Assembly (NCBI GenBank): GCA_945643635.1
Contig: CALZFC010000081.1
Location: 537,001 to 601,000 of the forward strand
Direction of reading: 5' to 3'
DNA length: 64,000 bases
DNA from: Allodiplogaster sudhausi
Lineage: Eukaryota; Nematoda; Chromadorea; Rhabditida; Diplogasteridae
Both the position numbers and the translations under genes were made by a program. The notes under the pieces were generated by a model. That model was not told the origin of the DNA. It saw only the letters and a program-made list of their open reading frames with translations, and ran no database searches. This document shows, piece by piece, positions 33,704-45,700 of the stretch. Every line of letters begins with the position of its first letter. The first letter of the stretch is position 1.

Positions 33704-35937
33704 AAAATAAGAAATTGGAATAAATGACTGACAGAAGATGAAGAGTGAACTAAGAGGAATCATGAGGAGTGTGCATCTCCCGCTGCTCCCTCTTGGAGTG
33801 ACCGCCTCGCTCCCTCTCTCTATTCCTCTCGCCCTCTTTCTCCTCTTTCTCCTCTCTCTTCTATCTCCACTATCTCTCCTCTCTCCTTCTCTCTCTCTTT
33901 GTCCTCTCTCCCTCTCCTGGTCTCTCCCTTGCAACTTCCGCTCTTCGCGCCCTCCGCAGAATCTTGTTAGTCTTCTGGCGCCTTCTTCTTAGGACAACAG
34001 GAAAGGCTCGAAGTTGAGTGAGTAGTACACGTGACAATGGGGAAGGGAATTCCAGGGAAGAAGGGGAGGGAGCGTGGGAAAGAGAATCGGGCAAAGCGAA
34101 ATCAGAGGTGGAGCATGAGAGAAGAGAATACACAACATTCTGGAATTATGGAAGGTTTTCATCAGTAAAGAGCGATGTCGAAATGAGGGGGGGGAGGATA
34201 TAAAAAATAAATAAAAGTAGTCAAAATATAGGAGAAAAAGTAGAAAATCTATCAAGAAGGGGAGTGGAACGAGATGAAATGCAAAGAATGAAAAAGGAAG
34301 AGAAGAAGCTGCGAGTGCTTTGAAAGAGAGAAAAGTACACCCAAGGGAGACTGGCTGTTGAAAGATCATTGAGGCAGGAAGAAGTGAAGAATGGAAAGGA
34401 CTCCTGCGACTTGCAACCTCGTTATCTCGCACGACCACATCAAGAACTCTTCTTCTTCCTTTTTTACTTCTCCAACTCAAAATTCGAATCCATTCAACGC
34501 AGAATATGCGCTCACTCTTTTACTTCGAAGAGTGTTATTAGGAATCGTAAGAAAGAGAAAAACTTGGCTTGGTAGTCAAGCTGGCATTCGAGGTGAAAGC
34601 ACATTACGAGTTCCCGCCAAACGCTCCTCCAGAAGCAGCGACATTATGCGATTAGCCTTCCACACGAAAAACATTCAAGAATTCTGGCAGAGCACTTGGG
34701 CTGAGGCATGGAGATCATGAGAAGGCAAAGTTAGGAAGCGGCCAGAGAGAGATGATGAAAGTGATTTGTTAGAGAAGAGCAAGAAAAAAGGCAGTCATGG
34801 GAAAAAAGAAAAAGAAAAAAAATAAAGTGTTGTGGATAGGTTTCTCGTTATGCCGTCGGCATCTTTTCATTTTGGACAATTCCGCTCTCTCTATTTCTCT
34901 CTCCCTCCCTCTTCGTCTTTCTCTCTCTCTTCCTTCTCTCCCACCCTCTATCTCTCTCTATCTCTCTCGCTCTCTCTCCCTCCGTCTATCTCACTCTTTC
35001 TCTCACTTTCTCCTTCTCCAAGACACGCAATCCTCTCTACTTTTAGGTTGTAGTCATAGTGACGAATTGGGGATGAAGGGGAGGGCCACTGGCCATTTCA
35101 GAGCTGCCTCTGGGCACCTGCCACCCACTCTCTGCTACTGCTCATGCTACTGCCAAGAGCATGGGTGGACAAAGAGAGAGAGAGACGGAGAGGGGCTGAG
35201 AGAGACAGAGAGGAGCTGAGAGAGACAGAGAGGGGCATAGATAGACAGAGAGAGACGGAAAGAGAAAAAGGACAGAAGAAGAGTGTGTTCGAACATTGAG
35301 AGAAAGAGGTAGAGAAAATGAAAGAGATTGAAACAGTTTGATATTCAAAGGAATATGATGCAGAGAATGGAGACGAGAGTAATGAAGAACAGACTCTAAT
35401 ACCATAGATAAAGTGAGAGAAGTCGTGGAGAGGGCAGCGGGAGATTAAGGGAAGGAGTGTTCAAACATAAATCACTAATCCGAGTACAGCAGGAAACGCA
35501 GTCAAACTTCTATGTGCATTATGCCGTATATTTTCACAGACTTGAGCGTAAAAGAACACTGTGGATTCGAACACTCTGATATCAAATGAGGAATCCAAAA
35601 AACCAAATACGGTGTGAAGCGGGAATTTTTGAATAAACTTCTGTAGTTCAGCGCATTGTCTTCATTTATTTTGCAATTCATTGTATCATAGACATTGTGA
35701 ATGCGAACGGTCAAATATTCTCAAACAACTGCTACATAGTTCTGAAACGTGAGCAAGTTTATGCTCTAAGACATGACTTATCGTGTGGCTCCTACTGTAA
35801 CTTATTTCCCGCCTAATTCGAACCGGCTTCGAAATTTTGGGGATCCGGATCCGGATAGTCTAATCTATTTAGCAGTGCTTTGTCTGTGTTCACGGGTTTG
35901 TAATGTTGCTTCACTACCTTTTGAGTTGTTGAAGGAG
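33704..35937. other. Intergenic region between divergent genes
   Basis: It holds CT-rich (33800-33930, 34880-35035) and GA-rich (35165-35275) tracts and scattered short open frames on both strands without consistent splice partners. It probably contains the divergent promoters of the large minus-strand gene and Bub3. Confidence 0.55.
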
Positions 35938-38900
35938 ATGAGCTACGGAGCTCACATCGTAGCCGGGCCCAATGAGTTTCGCATTCCTTGCGCCACCCAC
36001 GTCGGTATTTCCAAACTCCAGGTAAACTATCCTTCTTTCTATTTACTCTCTCTCTCTCTCTCTCTCTCTGTGTCTGCTCCAGTGAATTCTTGTATTAAGA
36101 TGGAAATGAAAACTAATATTCGAGCATACCGTGCTATGTGCTTCCGTTCTTTAATAACATAATTTCTTGTTGGAATAGCAAGATGAATCAGATTTATCTT
36201 GGAATGTCGTTATAATGAATGGTTGCAGTTCTGTCCTGAGAGCGGCTCAACCCTTCTGGCGGTGTCTGCTTGGGATGGAACGGTGCACGTCTATGATGTC
36301 GCGAACCAGAATGACATTCGCGAAGCTCACGTTTACTACCACGGGAAGCCCGCCCTCTGCTGCGCATTCGTCGTGAGTTCGCTGCGCTGCTTATCTTCAG
36401 GGAATTAAAGGAGGGTCGGAACCTGGCTACCCACACAATTTTTGAGACCCGAAAATTCAAATTTTTGGCATACCCACCCTATTTTATTCCGAAAAAAATC
36501 AAATTTTTGGCTTAATCACCCCTTTTTGAGGCCTTCCTCTGGTTTTAAACTAGACTAGGAAGGCGTTTGCCTAATTAGGCTAGGAATCCCGCTCCAGCCT
36601 CACTAGGCACATTGTGAAAAACCAGAGTCGAAGGTCTTACCCACCCACTTTTGTGGGACCCTCAGACCACTCTTTTTTCTCTGCTATCTTTGTTCTTTTT
36701 GTCAATCCATTCAATGAGTTCTGCTTCACTTGAAGGGAAGAAACAACGTGGTGAGTGGCGGCGCCGATTTCTCTGTCAAAGTTTCCGATATTGAAGCTGG
36801 AAAAGGTCGTTATCCTTTATCGTATTTGTGTCTTATTTCAATTGTATTGTCTCCAATGTAGATTGGAGTCTCGGAGCACATGCAAATGGCGTGCGCTGTA
36901 TCGAATACAATAGAAGAATCAATCTGGTCGTCTCTGGCAGTTGGGACAACACCGCTAAGGTTTCATCTATTCGTGCAGGCTTTTATGTGTTCATTTCCTA
37001 GGCTTGTGTTTCATTCAGCTTTGGGATCCGCGCTCTCCAAGCATTTCCAGCCCGGTCCACACTGCCCAGCTCTCTGATAAAGTGTATGCTCTGGATACGA
37101 AGGAGGACAAGGTGCGGCTAATTATTATTGTTTATTTAAACATATTTTATTTGACATTTAATACAGTACTGGGCGTATTTTGTATTCTAAGGTTGTGATT
37201 GGCACGAGAAATCGAATGGTATACGTGTACGATGTGCGGAACATGCAGAACCCAGAGCAGACGAGAGAAAGCCCGCTCAAGGTTTGTTTGTTATGTTCGT
37301 TTGTTTGTTAATTGAGTGGTGCAGAATGTTTCGGAAAGGATGAATTCGTCTTTTGTAGTACCAAACACGAGCGATTTCTCTCTTCCCCTCGGCCGATGCT
37401 TTCGTTCTCTCATCGATTGAAGGGCGCGTGGCTGTGGAGTACATCGATCAGTCGCCAGTCTGGCAACAGAAGAAATACGCCTTCAAATGTCATCGCAGCA
37501 AGGTTGTATTCTATGGCCATAGAAATGTCCAGTTCCCCCTTTAATTTGTAGAGTTTTAAAACAAAATTGGGCAGGCTCAAAGACAAAGCCACTATTCGAT
37601 TTTTATTCATTCCTAGGACGCTGGAGATGGGACTGAACTCATCTATCCTGTCAATACCATCGCCTTCCATCCAGTCCATAGCACATTTGCCACCGGAGGT
37701 TGGCCCGCTATTTTCATTCTCTTAATTCGCTTACACTAAATTAGACCAGTGTTTAAATGCCCACTGGCGGGCCAAAATTTTCGGGAGGGTCCAGAAGCAA
37801 GAAAAAAAAATTTCTGCACTACGTGCAGGTGTCAGTGCTGAAATCCTGCCTTTGGAATCTCCTTAAATGAGTCTTGTATAGGTAAGCGCTGTGCATGACT
37901 TCCTCCCTAACAGTCGCTTCACTGACTCACTCGCACTAGTATATATGCTCCTAAGTTCCATGGTTATCTTCCCTGTGACCCTCTAACTTGCTTTCCCTTT
38001 ATATCTGTTGTCCTTGCAGTGGTGTGTTTGTGTACGTATCATAGAGCCTTTTGTGCATATTACTTGTGAATGTTTGTCACTGGAATGACTTGAGAAATGA
38101 AAATACAGAGAAATAACTAAGCAGAGAAACATGCAAACATCACAACACAAGCACCTTGCACTTTTGGTATACAAGTGAGTCTGCACAGGGTGAGAAAGCG
38201 AGAGAGGGAGCGAGATGAAATAGGGCTTCTGATTATAGAAAAGTATATTAGATATAATTTGGCATGGGCAAAACCATTTTTGAAACACAGACCACTGCAC
38301 AGCATCACTTTATGTATGTCTTGGCTGCATTCCAAAGTATACTGTGATGGTCGAGCGTGTTCATATAGTTAGCATGTACTTTTCACTGATCTAAAAAGCT
38401 TCTGAATAAGATCAGTGATTTTTTGCAAATATACTAGAATCATTATTACTATATGCATAGTAGGAATTGATCGATTTTATCCTCCTGAACCCTCTGCATC
38501 TCAGGCCGAGGGCATGGATAGCGAACTGGAGACAAGCAGCATGCAACAGCATGTGACTAAATAGCGCTTAGACAAAAAAGACATCGGAGAGATGTTATTG
38601 AATACATCTAAACCATTTATCCAATAAAACCTTCCCGAATATGAGAGAAATAACAGATTTTGTTCCGCATGTGCAACCCAGGTGTGAGCGAGGTATATGT
38701 TCATCAGCGGTCGCCAGTCCTGAGCATGCCCTTTGTTCCGAATTTCCGAGAGAGAGAGAGAATGACAGAAAGTGCAAGTGAGTGTATTTCAGGCTTTTTT
38801 CAATGGCATGGTCATTTCCATTCATTTCAACTACTCAGACTGCTCGTGAGATAGCACAGGAGTGAGAGAGAGAGAGAAATATGTATGCACCCAAGCGTCC

Positions 38901-39769
38901 GCCAGTTTAGAACTGGCGGCCTGGACCCATATCCGCTAGAGCTAGTGAAAGCGAATTATTAGGAACCCTATAGTTAGAATGTAGCTTTTTCTTTTCTCGT
39001 TCATATGAAACCGTGCGGTCTTCGTAATTTTGTCTGTGCGCTGAGAACGAACGCCTGAAAGGTGTCTTACTCACTGCCTTAGACATGGCCCCGCCAGTCT
39101 AGCACTGGCGGGCTGGACCCATATCCGCTAGAGCTAGTGAAAGCGAATTATGGGGAACCCTATAGTTAGAATGTAGCTTTTTCTTTTCTCGTTCATATGA
39201 AACCGTGCGGTCTTCGTAATTTTGTCTGTGCGCTGAGAACGAACACCTGAAAGGTGTCTTACTCACTGCCTTAGACATGGCCACGCCAGTCTCGGAAGAG
39301 TCCACATCCTTGAACCCCAATTCTTCGGGAGGGTCCCTGGCTAAATCTAGACCTCTTTAAACACTGAATTAGACGTATGTGTTAAAACAAAAATTCTTCC
39401 AACAGCGGCATTCGTTTAGTCGAACATTTACTTTCCACTTTCTTTTTCTTCAGGTTCTGATACTATAGTCAATCTCTGGGACCCCTACAACAGGAAGCGA
39501 CTGGTTCAACTCCACAAGTTAGTCGCTTGTTTCTTTATTAGTATTGTATGAGAATAGTAATATGATGCTTAGGGATATCTCCTAAGATATAGCTCTTGGC
39601 CTTGAGATTCGACGCGTCGATCATGTCGGCCAGCTTCTCGGCAGACGGGAGTCTCTTGGCAATCGCTTCTTCCTATGGATACGAGGAGGAAGTGGATCCC
39701 AGTCCCATGCCTGACAACACCATTACCATTAGAAAAATCAGTGATTCCGAGTGTCGCCCTCGTTCTTGA
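35938..39769 (+). CDS. BUB3: Mitotic checkpoint WD-repeat protein Bub3
   Basis: Ten exons (35938-36021, 36229-36372, 36736-36805, 36862-36959, 37019-37111, 37192-37281, 37359-37502, 37617-37698, 39454-39517, 39607-39769) join in phase and give 343 residues, close to animal Bub3. It is a seven-bladed beta-propeller that binds MELT repeats of KNL1 and the GLEBS motifs of Bub1/BubR1 at kinetochores. WD signatures: [56 protein letters not shown]. The last blade ([12 protein letters not shown], then MPDNTITIR) matches Bub3 rather than the related Rae1. Two introns are enlarged, one by a hAT-like element. Confidence 0.93.
36373..36735 (+). other. Bub3 intron 2 with repeated AT-rich motif
   Basis: Two copies of TCAAATTTTTGGC followed by a CCACCC or CACCCC run, plus ends sharing a short inverted GAGGGTC/GACCCTC. 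It may be a degraded small element; no target duplication was found. Confidence 0.35.
37739..39374 (+). mobile_element. Non-autonomous hAT-like element in a Bub3 intron
   Basis: An 8-bp target duplication AATTAGAC (37739-37746 and 39367-39374) flanks a 1620-bp insert (37747-39366) with inverted ends CAGTGTTTAAA...TTTAAACACTG, the size and form expected for hAT elements. Sub-terminal GGGAGGGTCC motifs occur near both ends. No transposase frame longer than about 100 codons is present, so it would need help in trans. It fills most of the intron 37699-39453. Confidence 0.85.
38899..39297. repeat. 192-bp tandem duplication inside the hAT-like element
   Basis: Two near-identical 192-bp units start at 38899 and 39091, with the start of a third at 39283. 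Each full unit begins with a short hairpin (CCGCCAGTCTAGCACTGGCGG in copy 2, imperfect in copy 1). Confidence 0.9.
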
Positions 39770-40101
39770 GAGTTGGTCTCTTCTCATTCATATTACTTCT
39801 TTTATGGAATCTTGCGTTGTTGACGAACCGCTTCAACTGTCGATTCTCTCTTAGCTATCTTTTCTTATTTCAACTTCTTCCTCCAATTTGATCTCTCATG
39901 CGTTGAGCGATTTCCGTGCGAGGCGTTGGTTTTTTGTGCCCATTGTCTTATCTATTGTGTGTTTCCTTTTTTTCTGTGAAAACGAGAAATTGGGTAAAAA
40001 TTTATATTTTTCAATTCTCTTTGCATGTCTTCTCAGTGAATTTTCAGAGTCTTGCTGAATAGTTTTATTATTCTTGAGTGATGGCGGAAAAAAAATGTTA
40101 G
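39770..40101. other. Convergent intergenic region
   Basis: 3' flanks of Bub3 (+) and the Cys-loop receptor gene (-). A plain AATAAA is not seen on the Bub3 strand; nothing else stands out. Confidence 0.6.
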
Positions 40102-42100
40102 CTAGTCGAGTTCTGTGGAGCTTCCTCCTGGGAAGTTGATAGTCAAGACAATAATGGTTAGTATGATGTTGGCTAGTTGTAAAATGATAAGAAAGATCAG
40201 ATCGAGACGGTCGAAGACTTTGACCCAGTAGAGGAGAAGCTCCTCCCTCCACGACGTCCTCTCGATGTATTGATTGATTTGCTGCAAGAGGTAGGTCACT
40301 CTCCCTTTAGATGGGGAAAGAGCGGAATACCCGCAGTGATTCTTCGATTTCGTCCACAACCGCAGGCCGTCGTTTGCCATCAGATGAGACCAACGTGCGC
40401 ATTCCCAGTTTGTCAGGCTGAGGAAAGAGAGCGGGAGATAGGGAGAGAAAGAGAGGATGTACCGCCGAGTGAGGAAGACGATCCCGGAGTTTAGTAGAGG
40501 GTGGGAGAAGAAGACGAGTGTTGACTCGTTGGTGGGCCATCTGCATGATGATAGTGATGAGCACTCCCACCGAACACACCACAATCTCAGCCAGTACATA
40601 CAATGCTGAAAACACGAGAGAAGTCAACCAGAAAGAGCGAATGCTGAAAGCAGGAGAGGACAGCTAAATGGATGGAACCGAGTCTCGGGAGAGAAGACTG
40701 CTTCGGCATGTCCTTCCCCACGAGATTGAGAATAACACTGAGCGACAGCAGAGTGGTCAGTCCCAGAGTGGCCTGTAGATCGATCAAGTCTACCCCATCA
40801 ACCGCCACCTTGTCTTACCCTCTCCGCTCGGTTTCCTAGATTGTCGAGTGGAGTGAAGAGGCCGAGAATGCACAGTGTCGTCACGATGAATGTCGGCATG
40901 AGAAGCACGAAGATGTAGTAAGCCGCTCGGCGTTCCAGTTTGATGTTGTAACGGACTTCCTAAATAGTTGTCATCTCTCATTGCCTTTTCATCCTTTTTC
41001 ACAACGGGTGTGTTTGCGTGGTTGTTAGTATGCTTGCCTGATAGAACTCTCCTCCATCCACAGTCGTTTTAATGGAGGCCTTCATCTCGGTGATGTCCCA
41101 TTCGCTGTTGCCAGTGAACTGCAAGGGATTGTTAGAAGGACATGTTGCTGAGGACGCTGAACTGACATCCGGGCTCTCCATGACGTTGATGGAGGATTCA
41201 TTCGTAACAATGGTTGTCTCATTCGCCGTGTACACCCATGAACCCACGTTCACCGAGCAGTACTGAGTGTCGAACGGGAAGTTGTTCATCTGATTCCGCG
41301 AATCTTTCCCATGCACCCGCAACACTAATTACTGGTTCTTCTATTTTAATTACTAAATTAAGTGATGTGCAAAAAGTGGACTGACGTTGAGACTGCACCA
41401 GGTATCGTAGACTGAAGGATTCGTAGTGAAAACACTACCATCTGAGAGAACTTCTGCCAGGCGGTCGTCCTCATTGATGATCATCGTTTGGGAAAGACTG
41501 CAGGTTAAGTGTGTCAAGTATGTGGCAGTTTTGTTCAAGCCACAGACGTGAAGATCCAACTTGACCTGTTGACAACGGCGATATCCGGCCGCCATATCTG
41601 CGTCTCTTTTAGTAGAAGCTTCTGTGTATTTCCATTCTGCTCACTCGGTGTCCACGTCAAGATGGGATCACGCCAACTCTGGAATCTCTTCTATATTTTC
41701 TCTTCTGTGTATACGTCTCCTCTCCTCTCATCTTGCTCTCACCAGCCGGATGTCTGCACCGAAGCGGATGAACTCCTCTTGTTGATCCTGCATTCAGTAA
41801 TCATTTAGAATTGCAAGAGATGTAATTGATATCAGCTCATAAAGTGCTGAAACTCGAACCATGAGAAGCAGGATGAAGTAGGAAAATTGCGAAGTGACAA
41901 TGGTTGCTTCATTCTGTAGTGTCGGCCGAATGTTTCTATCATAGTTGGCGAGCTTCTCCGCTATCAAAGTCGTTTCTGCCGTTGTGCTCACTACAATTTA
42001 TTTCAGAATACAATTGAAAAAAATGAAAGTAAGGATATAGTTTCTGACGTGTAGTACGAAGAAGTTGCTTGAGAAGCAGAAGAGAAAGCCAGCGATGCAT
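40102..42100 (-). CDS. Cys-loop ligand-gated ion channel subunit, nicotinic-type
   Basis: Eleven exons (42100-42049, 41990-41860, 41787-41743, 41678-41566, 41497-41386, 41289-41038, 40959-40819, 40772-40679, 40605-40463, 40417-40331, 40281-40102) join in phase and give 449 residues. A short leader (MHRWLSLLLLKQLL) is followed by the extracellular domain (YDRNIRP, IWRPDIAVVN) and the Cys-loop: C, 13 residues, C, around FPFDTQY. Four membrane segments follow, M4 after YWVKVFDRLDLIF. Glu-Arg just before M2 (RAERATLGLTT) is the arrangement of cation-selective channels. Loop C has one cysteine (ATCPSNN), not the vicinal pair of alpha subunits. The M3-M4 loop is short. One intron begins with GC. 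Confidence 0.92.
40960..41037 (-). other. GC-AG intron in the Cys-loop receptor gene
   Basis: Donor TATCAG|GCAAGC, acceptor TATTTAG. It joins GEFYQ to EVRYNIKLERR, the standard lead-in to M1, in phase 0. Confidence 0.85.
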
Positions 42101-42746
42101 GGGCTCGGAGTTCCTGTCAGAAGCAGTCTTTCTAATTATTCTTCTTCATTTCTTTTTCTTCTTCTCGGTCCTCCTTTCCAGTCTCGTTGTGTTGCCATGG
42201 TCCTCTTTCATTGTCCTTACCAACAACACTATCTGCGATGCTCCTCTGGCTTCACCCTGACACCTTCGCTAATTGCATTTTCATAGTACCTTCTTTATTT
42301 TTTTTATTTGGGTAGAATCATGGAATGCGTCACTTTCCACGCACACTGCCTGCAAAATTTAAGGCATTAGAAAAGGGGTGGAAATGTGTCATGGTTTTAT
42401 CAGAGTTGTCCCTTTGAGTGGGTTTCCTGAGTAGACCGAGGACATATTGTCATGATATCACTCGTGTTATGTTATTTCTAGACATAAACAAACTTTGACT
42501 GCAAACAATGACGAATAACGAGTAGTAAAGCTAGGGAAGGCAGGCGATGAAAGCTAAGAGGGAAGGAGTTAAACGATAAGCAGAGGATACCTGTACATAT
42601 TCAATCCGTATCAAATAACTGCAGTGAATAAGCAGAATTGTTCTATACGAACAACTCCGCATAAAAGGATAAGTGATTAATCAAAATGCAGCTAAATAAA
42701 GTAGAGTTGAAAGACTATGATACAGAAATAAAGTAGAGTTGAAAGA
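42101..42746. other. Intergenic region between two minus-strand genes
   Basis: 5' flank of the Cys-loop receptor and 3' flank of the PiT gene. A short direct repeat (AAATAAAGTAGAGTTGAAAG) occurs twice at 42695-42745. No gene seen. Confidence 0.6.
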
Positions 42747-45700
42747 CTACAAGGCGACTGCCCGGATGATAGCCATCAGACCCGCGGCGATGGCTCCTGA
42801 AAGGAGGAAGAAATGGTTCCCTCGATAACAAACAGTTCATTCTCTCTTTTGTAGTTATGCAAACATGGAACATTCATAAGAAGGGAAGAATGAAAGAGGA
42901 CGCACCCGCAATAGGCAAAGTAACGATCCACGAGAAGATAATCTTACGGAATATCTTCCAGTCAACTCCCTTCCCTGACTTTACACAGCCAACCGCCACT
43001 ACACTTCCCACCTGAAGAGAGAGAAAGAGAGTTATAAGAAAGGAAGAGCAGCCAGCTACCAGGCAATGGGTGGTGCTGATGGGAAGGCCAAGCTTTGAGG
43101 CGAATAGCCCAGTCATGGCTGCACCGAATTCAATGGTGAAGCCAGAGGCGGGAGTGACGTCACTCATGTGAGTGCCGACAGTTCGGATGACTCGATGGCC
43201 AAGACACCAGAGACCGACGCAGATGGCAACGACTCCGAAGAAGAGGACGTAGATGGGGGTGCCAGCCGACTGAGAGTAGTCTCCCCAGTACAGGGCAGTC
43301 AACGCAGTCAGAGGAGCGATCGCATTGCTAGAATGCAACTCCACTCTCGCCTAATGTGCTATCTGTCTACTTCCGGTAAGTACATCCTATCCAATCAGGC
43401 TGTCTTATTAGCACTCCTCTCTTTCTCTTTCTCTCTCCTTACCTCTCTTTCTCTCCCTCTCTCCCTCTCTCTCTCCTATCCTCCTGTCTTCCATACCTGA
43501 CGTCATTGGCGCCGTGTGCGAATCCAGCATAGCATGCAGTGAATATTTGCAGAAAAGCAAATAGCTTGAGAGTCTGCTCGTCTTCGATGCGATTTCTATC
43601 CGGGAGAATCCATCGGATGCAACGGATGATCGGCCCGCCGGAGGGGGCGGGGCTTGTCTCGGCTGTCTTCTTCTGGCTCATCCCCTCTTCTTCGTTCCAG
43701 GCTGACATTGCTGCAAACAGAATATTTATTTAACTTGGAAATACACTTTTTGAATTGACTGATTGAATAACTAACGTTTCTCAAGAGAAGAGATGCTGAT
43801 GCTGTTGGGACGAGAGTCTTCAGTAGCTTCCACTGTAAATCACTGAAGATTAGTCATTAACTGGAAGAGTAGAATTCATGCCTGCGAGACGGACAGAGAG
43901 ACGTGGCTTCACGATGAAATGAGTGAAGAGAAGAACGGCTCCGCCCACTCCGAGTGCAATCAGAATGCACGCCCACCAAGGAAGAACGTTGAAGTGAAGC
44001 ACTCACAAATGTCAAGGATATCTTCTTCTAATTGAAAACCGTCTGGATTTTCCTATTTCATTTATTGTTTGTCATTCAATGTATTTATTTGTTTTCTCTG
44101 CATCATTCTGGGGATTAGTTTGAATCTTTCTTCTGATAATTCCAAATGATATTAAAGGTGAACTGTTTTGCGGAGTTTGAGTGAAAGAAAAAAATATTAA
44201 TATAAAAGGAGATTAAGGAATGACGGGAGCGTTACTTACGAGGAGAACCGTCGTAAAGGACCATGAAAGTGTTGACGGCCAGGCAAGCAAAGTAGAAGAC
44301 AGGAAGCAAGTCCAGGCCAGCCACTAGGGGATTCTTCTGAAGATAAAGAGGGTGTTGAAGAGAGAAGGAGACCGACTGAAAGAGGGTACGGGGAGATTTC
44401 AACATTGGAACGAGAATATTATGAAGCTGAGAGAGTGAGCGCGAGAAAAAGAGAGTAGAGAGAGATCATATCGTAATTTTGAAACGAAAATCCTCACTGA
44501 ACCGTTCTGATACGCAGATACATAAGTACATTTTAATTGGTAATCCCGCGATAAACGATCCATATTTCGATATAAAAAAAATACTATTATCCTTGAGCTC
44601 TTCAGATGGTAAAGAACAAAAATAAAATCATAATATGTTAAATACAAATTTTTTTTATAATTCTCCTCATGTAATGTACAATCTACGCTTGTTAGCTTCT
44701 GACGATAGAGGAATTTGGGATTCTAAGATTGTAGGATGGAGACAAACCCTTCTGAGCACTGTGTGGTCCACCACGAGATAGAGAATTGTGGAGATGGAAC
44801 CGGAAAGAGCAGGCGAAATGAACCATGACGCAGCTGAAAATACCATTGAATTCTGGACGTATTCATCTTCATACACGATCCATTAACGTCAATTTCTAGC
44901 ATCAAGAAAGGAGGACAACTGCGCTTCCGAGTAGTTGGTCTACTGACCAATCTGTATAATCTTGACCCATCGAACTCCCTCCGTTCCTCGGCTGACAAGC
45001 GTGAATCCGAGTGTAGCTCCGACCAGAGAGTGCGTGGTGGAAACTGGCATCTGGAGGATCGTTGCGATGAGCATCCACGCGGAGCACCCTGCAATTTCCT
45101 TTCATTTCTCACCCGGTCATCCTCCATCCATTTCCTCTTGCAATTTACACAGCATGAGTTAGAAATATTCGAGAGAGAAAAGTTCCAGTTTGCCGAAATT
45201 GGAAGAGTTAACAAGGTGTGACTGAAAAATTGAAATAGCGCATCATCTTTTCTATCATTGATCTCAATGATATTTCTCTCTCCTCTCTATCATACTATCT
45301 TTCCTCTCTCTCCCATCTCTCTTTCCCCACTCTCTCTCTCTCTTGCTTTCTCTCTCACTCTCGCTGTTTGTCTCTTTTTCTTTCTCATATTTTCTTCATA
45401 TACGATGCTTGTCAGTTCACATATGGTTGATATAATATGAATATAATATATGTATGTATGTACATATGTATCATGAAGGATAAAACAATGAACGAGATGA
45501 TAAAATGGTGGTTATCCTCGCACCCTTCACACTCGCACAAGGATCATATGGTTTCTGCCTTCACTCTTTGTATCCGCTCGGTTTTTGAAACTTGCACTTC
45601 CGTCCACTATTATCGTTTTCTTAAAGATATTCACGTTTTTGAGAAGGTCCACAACTACCCGCATCGTTTAGTGCCTTTTCGAATTGCGAGGATAATGAGT

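Noticed and set aside
35502..35714. A minus-strand open frame upstream of Bub3
   Set aside because: No start context, splice partner or family; the composition is close to that of the surrounding AT-rich DNA.
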